DNA of 11,474 nucleotides from Pyronema omphalodes (GCA_024516155.1 JAJJXM010000223.1:1-11474); one strand, 5' to 3'; shown: positions 1 to 8,796, numbered from the stretch's first letter. The notes: generated from the letters alone by a model not told the origin. Numbers and translations: made by a program.

Positions 1-453
1 GAGGCGGGAGGGGGGGGGGGGGGGGACGGAGACGGAGGGAGAGAACGGACAAGCGGAACAGGCGGGCGGGGGAGGGGCAGGCGGAGGGGCAGGGGCAGGG
101 GCAGGGGCAGGCCGGGGAGGGCGGAGGCGGAGGGCGGAGGCGGAGGGCGGAGGCGGAGGGCGAGGCGGAGGGGGAGGCGGAGGCGGGCGGCGAGGCGGAG
201 GCGGAGGGCGGAGGGCGAGGCGGAGGGCGGAGGCGGAGGGCGGAGGCGGAGGGCGGAGGCGGGGAGGGGGAGAGCGGAGGGGGAGGCGGAGGGGGAGGCG
301 GAGGGGCGGAGGCGGAGGAGGGAGGGGAGGCGGAGGGGAGGCGAGGGGGGAGGCGAGGGGGGGAGGCGGAGGGGGGGCGGAGGGGGAGGCGGAGGGGGGG
401 AGGCGGAGGGGGGAGGCGAGGGGAGGCGGGAGGGAGGCGGAGGGGGCAGGCGA
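1..453 (+). repeat. T-free G-rich low-complexity tract
   Basis: The + strand has no T anywhere in these 453 bases. It consists of G runs broken by single A and C residues. Sub-blocks are visible: a run of 16 G at 10-25, GGGGCA hexamers at about 82-112, and a 13-bp unit GCGGAGGCGGAGG repeated exactly three times at 121-159 and again at about 228-265. Later units drift by gain or loss of G. The strand has very high G-quadruplex potential and the complement could form i-motifs. No gene is supported here. It touches the window edge, so its true length is unknown, and such tracts are easily mis-assembled. Confidence 0.9.
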
Positions 454-594
454 TTTTATTTCTTATTTTATTATATTTATTCGATTTTCTTATTATTTAT
501 TCTATTTCATTCTTATTTATCTTATTTATTCTTATTTCATTATTTTCATTCTTATTTCATTCTTATTTTTCTTATTTCATTCTTATTTTCATCT
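454..594 (+). repeat. T-rich, almost G-free minisatellite-like tract
   Basis: Immediately after the T-free tract the composition flips to T, A and C. The only G is at 483. Imperfect repeats of a TTCATTCTTAT-type unit of about 10-12 bp are clearest from about 505 to 590. There is no coding potential. The boundary with the preceding tract is essentially a single step at 453/454. Confidence 0.8.
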
Positions 595-1342
595 GGCCAC
601 GACCACGAAGAGCTCTTTTGCTTCAGGAAGCCAAGCTTATTGCTTGGGAACAATTCCCTGTGGCTGATTAATCTGCGATTCAATGTTTAGATCAATTGCT
701 ACAAGTGTTAATGGTGAAGGCGACCGATTTTGATGGGGGCATTCTCAACACTCGGGGATTTCACCAGGTAACTCCCATGCTTGAAGGGTCAGTCTGTGGG
801 GTGAAGTTCTACATTTGAATGCTACGGTCGTTAGCCCCAGTTCAGGCACCGCTAATCCTGTATACTCAGGTCAGATTGATTGCATCGGAGACGGCTGCAA
901 CACAAGGTTTCACTCTAAATTGTACAGCATTAAGTCGAATCTTTGGAAAATATCTCTTCCTGTCGGACGTATTGTCAAGTTTAAATTGCCTGCTTAATGA
1001 TCGTTTTTGAGCACACTCGAGAGATTCTTAGATAAATTCAAGGATATTTCCGTACAAGCATTCTGGAGGCAAGGGTTTGTTTGAAAGACCACAGAAAAAT
1101 CAAAATGAAAAAAATTGCTCAAGTTGGCTAGAAATATACATTTTCTTATGAATGCATCAATGAAGACAAACATAATACGTAGCACCGCGATCCGATGCCC
1201 TCATGGAGTACTGAAGTTCTCTATGAAACCTGCATACTAGATAATTTTTCGCCTCAACGTCGGAACTACCTGTAGCCTCTATCGGAGTCCTTCTCTGTTA
1301 AGAAGACATGTTCGACATGTGAACTCATGAACTGACCTACAC
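595..1342. other. Gene-free stretch, unique sequence
   Basis: This is complex sequence of ordinary composition. The only ORFs are about 60 codons long and overlap each other in different frames, with no recognisable domain or convincing splice structure. I see no tRNA, no transposon ends and no clear promoter. It could be untranslated or decayed sequence, but nothing supports a gene. Confidence 0.5.
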
Positions 1343-1394
1343 ACTCGTGCCTAAGGATGGCGGCGCGTCAGCGCCGCCATCCTTAGGCACGAGT
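1343..1394. repeat. Perfect 24-bp inverted repeat (hairpin, 4-nt loop)
   Basis: Bases 1343-1366 are the exact reverse complement of 1371-1394, separated by the loop GTCA. The stem starts ACTCGTGCC and ends with a GC-rich GGCGGCGC next to the loop. There is no mismatch or bulge. As RNA it would be a very stable hairpin, and as DNA a cruciform candidate. No target-site duplication is visible on the flanks (CTACAC on the left, AAGAGA on the right), so insertion as a mobile element is not shown. Its function is unknown. Confidence 0.95.
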
Positions 1395-1972
1395 AAGAGA
1401 CTATTCCTGATCATGGATGAATAGAAATTTTAAAAAGCGATTCATTGCGAGCAGAAACATTATTTAGCCTCCCCAGAATAAATTTTGCCTTTCAACCACC
1501 GTTCGCTCTATAAATTGTCGAGTCAATTTCGATTCCCATTCACACGGCCAATTTCACAACTTTTAACAGCCGTGAAGAACTGACGTTGGATTGCATCACC
1601 ATTCATCATCTCAAAATTACACAAGTTTTCTCGTGTCTGACAGATGCAACATGCACGGTTGGTAGTTTTAGAGGATAATGCTGATTTTACCACTGGAAAT
1701 ATTGGTTATTAAAGACCGCTTCTGCTTAGCGAATGAATTTTTATTCTATAGATTATGTATCTAAACCCCAGGTTACTTCAAGCTGCCATGATTTCCCTCC
1801 GCAGCGCCATACTTTGTCATTTTTTTTTCATTTCACTAGGAACATTTGACAGGCTCTTCTGTGCATGCAATGCGCCTGCATTATAAAGGTTGTGACAGAA
1901 ACGGGTTCGGTACTAATCAGCACTTTACACTTAGTCCAAGCGACAACAATGGCGACAGATTGTAACTGTGAA
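1395..1972. other. Gene-free stretch, possible relic promoter
   Basis: No ORF of useful length or recognisable product lies here. A TATA-like ATAAAT sits at about 1510, followed by A/C-rich sequence of the kind seen in fungal 5' leaders. No gene can be built downstream: the ATG at 1644 opens only a 22-codon frame. I treat this as intergenic. Confidence 0.45.
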
Positions 1973-1991
1973 GGCCGGCCGAAGGCCGGCC
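1973..1991. repeat. Doubled GGCCGGCC palindrome
   Basis: Two copies of the 8-bp palindrome GGCCGGCC flank the trinucleotide GAA. Each copy is self-complementary, and the pair can also form an 8-bp stem with a 3-nt loop. The copies are also part of an 11-bp direct repeat GAAGGCCGGCC. It is a very GC-rich island in AT-richer surroundings. Confidence 0.85.
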
Positions 1992-2137
1992 ACAAAGCAC
2001 ACAATCTCTTGTACAACAAAGCCCTAGAGGTGTTGCCTGTACATAACAAGCTTCCGGTGACAGATTCTATGTACTCTAGCTGTAGAACAGTAGAAGCATC
2101 GGAGAAATCCCGGGCTGGCCGATATGAAGATCATCAT

Positions 2138-2200
2138 CCAGGGAGCCCAGGGAGCCCAGGGAGCGCGGAGAGCCCGGGGAGCCAGGGGAGCCTTGGGAAC
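2138..2200. repeat. 9-bp minisatellite (CCAGGGAGC), collagen-like when translated
   Basis: There are seven tandem 9-bp units. The first three are identical CCAGGGAGC and the rest diverge. Read from 2138 they give Pro-Gly-Ser triplets, and the minus strand is also open with Gly-X-Y-like triplets. A related 9-bp pattern (CCTGGAAGT-type) returns at about 2270-2292 but in another frame, after stop codons. This suggests a non-coding minisatellite or the remains of a collagen-like coding repeat, not an active gene. Confidence 0.75.
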
Positions 2201-2468
2201 AGAGCCTTGGAAGCAAGCCCTGGCTGAGAACGCCTTGGAAGAGGGCACGAGTAGGGATAGGGAATGAAGCCCTGGAAGTCCTGGCAGTCCTGGGCGAGAG
2301 CCCAGGGAAAATCAAACCAGGCTCCAGCAACAGACCAGGCTCCATTCAACATATTTCCTCCATCTAAACTCTACTCCACCCATCTCCGGGGAAGTATTCA
2401 ATTGCATCCGCATTCTCAAAATCTTACCTACCTCCTACAGAGACGCTCCATTTAATTTTTCACACATT
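2201..2468. other. Spacer with decayed proline/glycine-type repeats
   Basis: This stretch continues the low-grade repetition of the minisatellite, with CCTGG and CCAGGCTCC motifs, and then becomes ordinary sequence. Stop codons interrupt every reading that would extend the collagen-like pattern. No gene is supported. Confidence 0.4.
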
Positions 2469-2502
2469 CATACATACATACATACATACATACATACATA
2501 CA
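2469..2502. repeat. CATA tetranucleotide microsatellite
   Basis: About eight and a half perfect CATA units. A complementary TATG run lies close by at 2538-2550, so about 13 bp of this array could pair with it across a loop of some 40 nt. Short CATACATA tracts also recur elsewhere in the window, at about 2630, 3566 and 9673. Confidence 0.9.
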
Positions 2503-2664
2503 GTACCGTACCCGTACATCAGAAACCCTGATCTCGCTATGTATGTATGTCGACGTCGCCACAGCGTCATTTTCAGCAAAACGTAAAAGAAAAGGAAGCC
2601 AAGCTTCTGCTACATAAGTCGTGACAGCATACATACATCGAAGTTAATAAAGAACAAGCGATGA

Positions 2665-2693
2665 GAGGGAGGGGGGGTGGGGGGGGGGGGGGG
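2665..2693 (+). repeat. G-rich run ending in 15 consecutive G
   Basis: A purine-rich stretch ends in an uninterrupted run of 15 G at 2679-2693. It is one of five G homopolymers of 13 or more in the window, all with G on the + strand. Its length is likely to be unreliable in the assembly. Confidence 0.9.
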
Positions 2694-2816
2694 TTTACAG
2701 TCCCGTTGATTTATTTTTTCAAAAATGAGTCTAACCGAACTCACAGGATTCGCGGAAGCACTGTTTTTTTTTGTATTTTTGACGGATACTCGTGCCTCTG
2801 CTGTTTGAGGCTCTGA

Positions 2817-2894
2817 GTAAACTGTGTAAACTGAGTAAACGGGGTAAACAGTGTAAACGGGGTAAACGGAGTAAACGGGGTAAACGGAGTAAAC
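2817..2894 (+). repeat. Nine-copy 9-bp array with invariant GTAAAC core
   Basis: GTAAAC occurs at 2817, 2826, 2835, 2844, 2853, 2862, 2871, 2880 and 2889, with an exact 9-bp period. The three bases between cores vary (mostly CGG, plus TGT, TGA, AGT and similar), while the hexamer never changes. GTAAAC is the core of forkhead transcription-factor sites (RTAAAYA). The minus strand is open through the array and reads Val-Tyr-Ser/Pro triplets, but that frame has no other gene-like character. The array could be a plain minisatellite or a clustered binding site. Confidence 0.9.
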
Positions 2895-3233
2895 TACATC
2901 GACATCATCAGCAGCAGCATCTATCTGCATACCAGCCATCTCTCCACCAACATTGAACGAGGACCTATATATGCACAGTACTCTATCTACCGTATCTACT
3001 GATTTTAAGGTTCAGGTTTAGGTTACCTACCATAACATACCAATAAGCAACCCATGCACCAAAAATCTCTGCTATACACATACATTGCACATACAAAAAA
3101 TCAAAATTTCACTCAGGCATTGAAAAGATATCCCGTGTGTCATGTTTCAGATATCAGACCCAGACACAACACAACCCGGAGTTAGATACGATGATATCAG
3201 CCGAGAGTGAAACGTTAGTAACTCTAGCATACC
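2895..3233. other. Gene-free stretch, A/C-rich
   Basis: Mostly A/C-rich sequence with scattered CATAC and ACATACA motifs and three GATATC hexamers between about 3125 and 3200. No ORF, RNA gene or element is supported. Confidence 0.45.
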
Positions 3234-3252
3234 ATGTTTAAACGATATGGTA

Positions 3253-3300
3253 GGTTGAGATTGAGGTTGAGGTTGAAGGTTGAGTTGGAGGTGAAGGTTT
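3253..3300 (+). repeat. Imperfect GGTTGA hexamer array
   Basis: GGTTGAGATTGAGGTTGAGGTTGA-type repetition continues in degraded form to about 3300. It gives a low-complexity Leu/Arg/Glu reading that is not a credible protein. Confidence 0.7.
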
Positions 3301-3327
3301 TACCCTTATCCAGACTCCAGCTACCCT

Positions 3328-3352
3328 GGTTGCCCAGTTGCCCAGTTGCCCA
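3328..3352 (+). repeat. 8-bp repeat GTTGCCCA, three copies
   Basis: Three tandem perfect copies of GTTGCCCA lie here, followed by GG. It is a small private minisatellite within intergenic DNA. Confidence 0.8.
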
Positions 3353-3458
3353 GGACATACCCCGCCAGGATGAATCAAATCATGAGACAGCCAAGACAAG
3401 AAATAGGCTGCATTGCACATACATAGAGGAAAGACCAAGTAAGATAGACAGATAGCGG

Positions 3459-3478
3459 TTTTTTTTTTTTTTTTTTTT
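3459..3478 (+). repeat. Run of 20 T
   Basis: An uninterrupted T homopolymer of 20 nt. No adjacent polymerase III gene or retroelement body was found that would explain it as a terminator or poly(A) tail. Confidence 0.95.
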
Positions 3479-4132
3479 GATGCATTAAATGCCACGTCCC
3501 AGTCGTTGATGTTTACCGGTACATGCGCCCTGCAACTGAGCTCGGTGAAACAGAGAGTAGTTTGATACATACATAGCCTTCAACCGCCGGATGAACAGGA
3601 TGAACTGGATATGAGGCATCCGGATGAATTCAATACCCGTTATTTATTCTACTCTATATTCTACTCTAACCCCCGCCTTTATGACGGGTGAGAGTAGCTT
3701 AGACTCTAGAGACTTGAAGGATGCATACATTATCCTTTACAAAGCGAAGCGGTTTCAAGGTTCAAGTTGAGGTGGGGCTCTGGAGCTCTGGGCTGGGTGT
3801 CGAATATTGCTATGTATCTTCCTCGATGCTTTCTCCCACCACCACTACTTACTGCCACCACGACCACCCACCCCCCAGTCCAATGGCTTTGGAACTTGAC
3901 CAACCATTCCTAGAGTTTGACAAATTCATGATTCACGATTTTGCGCACTGTAGGTTGGATACCCTGCTCTGCTTGGCCCTTCAGAGCACAGACAACCCCG
4001 GGATCTCAAATGTCATTTTAAGCCTTATGTTTAGCAGATCCACGCGACTTTTTCGGCCTTTTTTCTCGGCAGAATTTTTGCCGAATTTTGGGTATTTCAA
4101 TGTTCTTCAAGTTGAGTGGCAAAACCCTCTGT
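3479..4132. other. Gene-free stretch with weak inverted repeats
   Basis: An imperfect stem is visible at about 3659-3697, where CTACTCT and AGAGTAG flank CCCGCC and GACGGG. A short TCGGCA/TGCCGA pair lies at about 4066-4085. A 154-codon ORF starting at 3721 runs through the G17 tract at 4133, where it reads polyglycine. It has no recognisable domain and competing ORFs lie on the other strand. I do not call a gene. Confidence 0.4.
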
Positions 4133-4149
4133 GGGGGGGGGGGGGGGGG
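4133..4149 (+). repeat. Run of 17 G
   Basis: The longest G homopolymer in the window. The frames that cross it encode polyglycine on + and polyproline on -, so any ORF spanning it should be distrusted. Confidence 0.95.
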
Positions 4150-4949
4150 CAGAAACGGTTCATCTTCCGGAGCCGATCGAGATGACGGGCAGAGATTGAT
4201 GGACCTGACAGCAAAACAAGCAGGTTTTGCAAGCATTGTTTCAACATTCAACATTTTGACAGACCCCGTTACGCTTGGTAATTGGGTACTTGCCCCGACC
4301 AGATACCTGACAGTGCAGGCAAGTTGAGTGGTGTTTTGCGTATTTTTGTCCTATGCAAGACGGGGGGGTTCCCTAGAGAGTTGGTTCGTCACGAGCGAGA
4401 AAGACCGGAGAACACACTGAGTGCATAGCGCGCTGAGTTCATGTAGCCCGTGTAGAAGAATGTAACGCGCATGAAAGTCGCTACCTATCATCGCTGCGAC
4501 ATCCACAAATACTTTTGCGGGCTTTGCGGCGTTGCAGAAGAAGCGCTGGCTTTGCGTGATGCTGCGTGATGGCTGGATTTCCGGATCTCCACCCTCACCA
4601 GCCGAATTGAAAGCTTTTTGCGTCGCGCATTGATGTGGGCGTTTTGTCCATTGTTGACGTGCTGAAGAAAGAGGTTCTGCAAGTAGACGGCGACCTTTGG
4701 AGGCGTTGAACAATGTTTTCGCTCCCTTCCAGTGTTGATCGATCGTGGGTTTGGAGAGTTTGTAGATTTGAAAAGGTCGTAGATATGGCCGCCTCCTGGC
4801 GTCCGAGGGGTGGACGGAACTCGGCGGAAATCAACCAAGGCAGATGCGGATTGATACAATCCAATCTCGGAACGCGATCTCATTCGGTGGTTGTCGTGTT
4901 TTTTGCTGCGGTTTCACGGTTTCATTGCGGTGGTTGGCTGAGATGTTAG
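4150..4949. other. Gene-free stretch with overlapping unproven ORFs
   Basis: This part is more GC-balanced and contains minus-strand ORFs of 120 codons (stop end 4351, start 4713) and 131 codons (4488-4883), and a plus-strand ORF at 4713-4949. They overlap one another in different frames, and none shows a domain, signal peptide or transmembrane segment that I recognise. A divergent gene upstream of the SUN gene is possible here but is not demonstrated. Confidence 0.35.
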
Positions 4950-5500
4950 AGTGACGTGGAGGAGAGGACAACAGACAACCACAGCAGCAGCAGCCGCTAG
5001 AACCACCACCTCCGCAACCACAAACACCTCACCCATCACCACCCATATCATCACCAAGACCGCAAAGACGCAAACCGACGAGCACGCTCCGACGGTGAAA
5101 GCCCTACCACGCCCCGCCGTAACCATCGAGTCGCCGTCGCCAGTCCCTCCAAATCTACCTCAGCCCCCGCCGATACCGCCCCTAATCTCCTCAGCGCACG
5201 GCGCATCTGTGGTTGTCTCCACCTGAACCCGACCGAATCTAATCCATCGCGTTTCAACCCTCGACCGCCCTCGACACAAAGACTGCCACTTCTGAGCGGA
5301 TAATGCAACACTAGACCACACGACAACCCACATAACACAGCAAACACTTGATCAACAAAGACAGTTTTTTATTTCTTTAATACTTACATACAATACTTGC
5401 TTGACGCAAGATAATTCATCTGTATTACCACCCCCCTCCCCCCCGGACCCCGATCCTGTCGATACCGTTGCAATAGTCTCTGTGCCCCTTCCTTCATAAA
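4950..5500 (+). promoter_or_regulatory. Probable promoter and 5' leader of the SUN gene
   Basis: The + strand becomes strongly A/C-rich and G-poor from about 4975 to 5350, then passes an AT-rich patch (5350-5420) and a C-rich pyrimidine tract at about 5430-5444. This is the composition often seen in upstream and 5' untranslated regions of ascomycete genes. The frame open at 4951-5226 starts with GTG and reads low-complexity Thr/Pro/Ala, so I do not call it a gene. No TATA box can be assigned with confidence. Confidence 0.45.
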
Positions 5501-8450
5501 ATGCACCCCTCAAAAGAACCCCGGAAGCATGATGCTAATAACACTGCACGCATAGTTCAACAGTTTTCCGACATGTTCAACGCAGCTACACCGCCTGCTG
5601 CCCGCCGTCCCCGCGGAGCAGCGGGCGGGGCAAAGCCCAAGCCACTACCCTACCTTCCAACCAGGACCTGCCGTACATTTCGCCCATGGCCAGTAGCGCC
5701 TACGGCTCGAAAGCCACTAATGTACCCAAACCACCTCGCCTATCCGATACCAGGGTCCGTCTGGCTGAGGGAATGCAAGCGAAAGAGAATGAGATGAATG
5801 CAAGACTCAAGGCGGAGCTGGAGAAAAGAGAACAAGAGGAAGCAGCAGCACGAGCCATTGCAGAAAGGAATCAACCTCCAACTGTTGTGGCCTCTATGCC
5901 GCCACCTTCTCCAGCAAGAACAACCCGCGCTAGCTCGAGAGAGACTCGTGAAAGGACCGTGGAGGATACCACCATTGGTAGGCTTTTTGTCATTGGCTAT
6001 CGGCCTTATCCGAGCTAACACGCCTTGTAGACGTCCAACCAGAACTTTCAACTTTGTCTACTGTCGACAACAGTGCGACTTTTGCAAGTCCCTTTGTTAT
6101 TGATCAGGCTGTTGGTTCGAAGGTTGTAGAACGGACTCCAGATTTCAATAACGACATGGATGAACCCGATATGTCATACATGCACGAGTCTCTACCTACA
6201 CCAGCCCCCGAGGCCCATTATCCTAGCATCGACAAAGCTAGCAAGGCTCGTAGCGCAGGTTACCAAAACCTTACCCCAGCCCAATCATTCGACACAGCAC
6301 CATCACCACGACGATCCACCAGGAATCGGGTAGTTAAACCTGATCCTCAAGTACTTCCTGCCCCGCCAAACCCAAGTATTAGTGGTTCAGTGACTTCTAA
6401 AACACCGCGGAAACCAACAAGGGGCAAGAGCAATCCACCCCATTTACATCCTGGGGACAAAGAAAATTCAGTTTCAAATTCTCTTGATACCCCGAAGACT
6501 CGTGGACGGCGTGTTAAAAAGGACCAAGAGAGGAGACCGAAAAGACCCACTGCACTTGTTGATGCATACGAAGTTGATACTGCCCCTCCAAATGTCTTTG
6601 ATAGATTCTTTAGACGGTTTTTTGCGTTCCGTGATGGATTACGCATGTCAGGATGGAATCCATTTGTGGTATTTATTTTCCTCGTGGTTCCCATTTTATC
6701 TGCCATGATATTTTTGAATTCTTGGAGTGCACTGGGTCGTCATTCATTAGGTGGACCCTACAGCCCTCCTAATGCACCGGTTACCAACATTCAGCATCTT
6801 GTGGACCGTCTATTCGAATTGGAACAAAACCTAGGATCCGTCGACTCTAGATTATCAAACAAGTTCCAGGAGGGTATCACCGATCTAAAGTCGGCATTAT
6901 CCAAGGCCTCTGCCGACTCTAGCTCTGCTGCCTCAATGTCCGAAAAGACATCTAAGGAGACTGCATCTCTATTGAGATCCCTTCAGGCTCAACTTGACGA
7001 TCTCCAACGCAGCACTCTCTCCTACCGCAGAACCATGTCCGAAGAGCTTCGGAAAGCTCAAGAAGCTGCTAAGGCCGCCGGCAAGCAGCCAACTGATATC
7101 CTTGGTCCCCGTCAAATCCGCGAGGAAGTTACCAATGCCGTCAAAGCAGCTCTTCCAACCTCTCTCGCAGCTACAGTTAAGCCTGATGGCAGCGTTGAGA
7201 TTTCGGATACCTTTAAGACTGCCCTCCAAGACCTCTTCAACACCTTCTTCCCTCGTCACTTTTCTCAGGAACTCAAGAAAGCCAACCTTGACTCCATCCG
7301 GGCAGTTCCCTCATGGCAGACATTCATGGCCGAAAACGAAGAGCGTCTTCGTACTACCATCGATGACCGTGTCGATTCCGCTATCAAGAAACAGAAATCC
7401 GCCGAACCTGCTTTACCTGCAGATGCTGTACTCACATCTGACACAGTCATGGCCATGGTCGTCGACAAGCTAGAGGAATACCAGCGTAACTGGGAGAGAC
7501 TACCCTTTACCCTATCCTCAAGAAGCACTTTACATCTTTCGAATCCTCTCTTGAAAAGAACCAAAACGCCCACCTCGAAAACCTTCAATCATCTATCAAC
7601 CGTGCCCAACTCTTGTACAATCGGCTGTTGCTGCCGCTTCCTCTGTGGCCTCCCAAGTCGCAAGGAAGGTCTCTTCCACCACAGCCACCACCAAAGGCAC
7701 CGGAGCTCAAGCTGCCGGTATCCAAATTCCCGACTACGCCAACAAGATTACCGGCGCCGCCGTCTGGCCCTACCTCACCAGTCCCTCCTGGGAATTCGGA
7801 TCTAAACGCAACTCCCTATCCTCTCTCTGGGGCAAACTTCTCCCCGGTCTTGAATCACGACACGCTCCCTCCCCTGTTATCGCCCCCTTCCTACCACCGA
7901 TGTCGGCGACTGCTGGCCATTCCCCGGAGGTTACGGAACTCTCGCAGTCCGTTTATCGGAGGAGATCTACCCCACACATTTCACGATTGAGCACGCACCT
8001 AAGCTTCTTGCACCTGATTTCAGTTCTGCTCCCAAGGTGATTGAATTCTGGGTTCAGATCAAGAACGCAACCGAGCGTGCATTGGTCGAAAGTCGTGCTG
8101 CTGCTTTGGCCGAGAAAAGTGGGAAGCCTTACGCTATGGAACGTATCATGGCCCCCGGACCTCCGGAGTCAAATGACGCTGTTTATAGAGTCGATAAAAA
8201 CTCCCGGGAGTTTGTTAAGGTCGATACTGTCATCTATGAAGGTGGAGCAGAAGACGGTGTTGAGTCCTTTGAGCTTAGTACGGACTTTCAACAGATGGGC
8301 GTTAAAATTGGAATTGTGGCTGTGGTCGTTAGAGAGAATTGGGGTAATGAGGATTTTACTTGCTTGTACAGGGTTAGAGTACATGGATTTACTCCTGGGG
8401 AAGAAAAAAGGAGGAGAAGAAGGGTTGGTGGTAAGCTTATGAGGTGGTAA
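5501..8450 (+). CDS. SUN-domain (Sad1/UNC-84) nuclear envelope protein, frame broken by four single-base gaps
   Basis: SUN proteins span the inner nuclear membrane and bind KASH proteins in the perinuclear space. This links chromatin or the spindle pole body to the cytoskeleton. The coding sequence starts at ATG 5501, is spliced at 5978-6030 and stops at TAA 8448-8450. If one base is restored at each of four frame breaks (near 5650, 7494, 7607 and 7887) it gives about 966 residues. In that numbering there is a charged N-terminal helix (about 85-125), a basic RRSTRNR patch (253-259), and a basic GRRVKKDQERRPKRP segment (about 317-335). One membrane span follows (368-391, WNPFVVFIFLVVPILSAMIF), then a coiled-coil-like stretch (412-512). 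The SUN domain covers about 726-946. It contains IPDYANKITG, TSPSW, VGDCWPFPGGYGTLAVRLS, FTIEHAPK, APKVIEFWV and CLYRVRVHG, all typical of the family. A short basic tail follows. No in-frame stop lies inside the conserved blocks, so sequencing error is more likely than decay. Confidence 0.9.
5978..6030 (+). other. Intron of the SUN gene (53 nt)
   Basis: It starts GTAGGC and ends CCTTGTAG, with the fungal branch-site motif GCTAAC at 6014-6019. The reading frame of the upstream exon would stop at TAA 6016-6018 inside the intron. Splicing joins G(5977) to AC(6031-6032) as an Asp codon and continues into the long frame encoding the membrane span. The phase therefore fits exactly. Confidence 0.9.
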
Positions 8451-8610
8451 GCTGGAGAGCGGGTGTTATGAAGTTGTTGAGTTGAGTTGGATTGAGCTAC
8501 TTGTTTTTTTGCTCTCCGCTCTCCAATCTGGTTTTTCTTGTTTTCTTCGATACTATTGACCCCGCATGGCCTCGACCGCTGCTACAGGGTGACCAAAAAA
8601 AAGTGATTGT
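8451..8610. terminator. Probable 3' untranslated region of the SUN gene
   Basis: T-rich sequence directly after the stop codon, without an ORF. No discrete polyadenylation signal can be assigned; fungal 3' signals are loose, so this is placed by position only. Confidence 0.35.
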
Positions 8611-8660
8611 TGTCGTGTTGTGTTGTGTTGTGTTGTGTTGTGCTGCGTTATGTTGTGCTG
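8611..8660 (+). repeat. TGTTG pentamer microsatellite
   Basis: Ten consecutive 5-bp units, of which five in a row (8616-8640) are perfect TGTTG and the others differ by one or a few bases. It lies about 160 bp after the SUN stop codon and may be part of the transcript's 3' end. Confidence 0.85.
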
Positions 8661-8737
8661 TATATTTCGGATGGAGTTTGAGGGATCTGGGTATTTGGAA
8701 AGGGAAATAACTTTTTTTTTTATTTTTTTTTTTGTTG

Positions 8738-8796
8738 GGAGGAATTAGGAAAGGGAAAGGGAATGGGAAATCGGAATGGGAATGGGAATGGGAAAG
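8738..8796 (+). repeat. GGGAAT/GGGAAA purine hexamer repeat
   Basis: A nearly pure purine tract built from GGGAAA and GGGAAT units. Decayed GGAATTGG-type units continue to about 8875. The reverse strand reads alternating Phe/Pro, which explains several spurious ORFs. Confidence 0.8.

Noticed and set aside
1865..2227. 120-codon + strand ORF ending in Gly-Ser-Pro repeats
   Set aside because: Its last third is just the minisatellite, the rest matches nothing recognisable, and an overlapping minus-strand ORF is equally open.
625..2606. 14-bp direct repeat AGGAAGCCAAGCTT at 625-638 and 2593-2606
   Set aside because: One such match is within reach of chance in a window this size, and similarity does not extend into the flanks.
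2610..2939. 109-codon minus ORF with Val-Tyr-Ser/Pro triplets
   Set aside because: The repeat part is the GTAAAC array read backwards and the remainder crosses a 15-G run as polyproline.
3721..4185. 154-codon + strand ORF
   Set aside because: It depends on reading through a 17-G run whose length is uncertain, shows no domain, and has no supporting splice or family signal.
4108..4331. 12-bp direct repeat CAAGTTGAGTGG at 4108-4119 and 4320-4331
   Set aside because: Several 12-bp matches are expected by chance in 11 kb, and there are no terminal repeats or element body between them.
4351..4883. Two overlapping minus-strand ORFs of 120 and 131 codons, as a possible gene divergent from the SUN gene
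   Set aside because: They lie in different frames over the same bases, have no recognised motif, and no intron arrangement joins them convincingly. I leave it open but do not call it.
4951..5226. 91-codon Thr/Pro/Ala-rich frame upstream of the SUN gene
   Set aside because: It begins with GTG, not ATG, and its composition is that of the A/C-rich leader.
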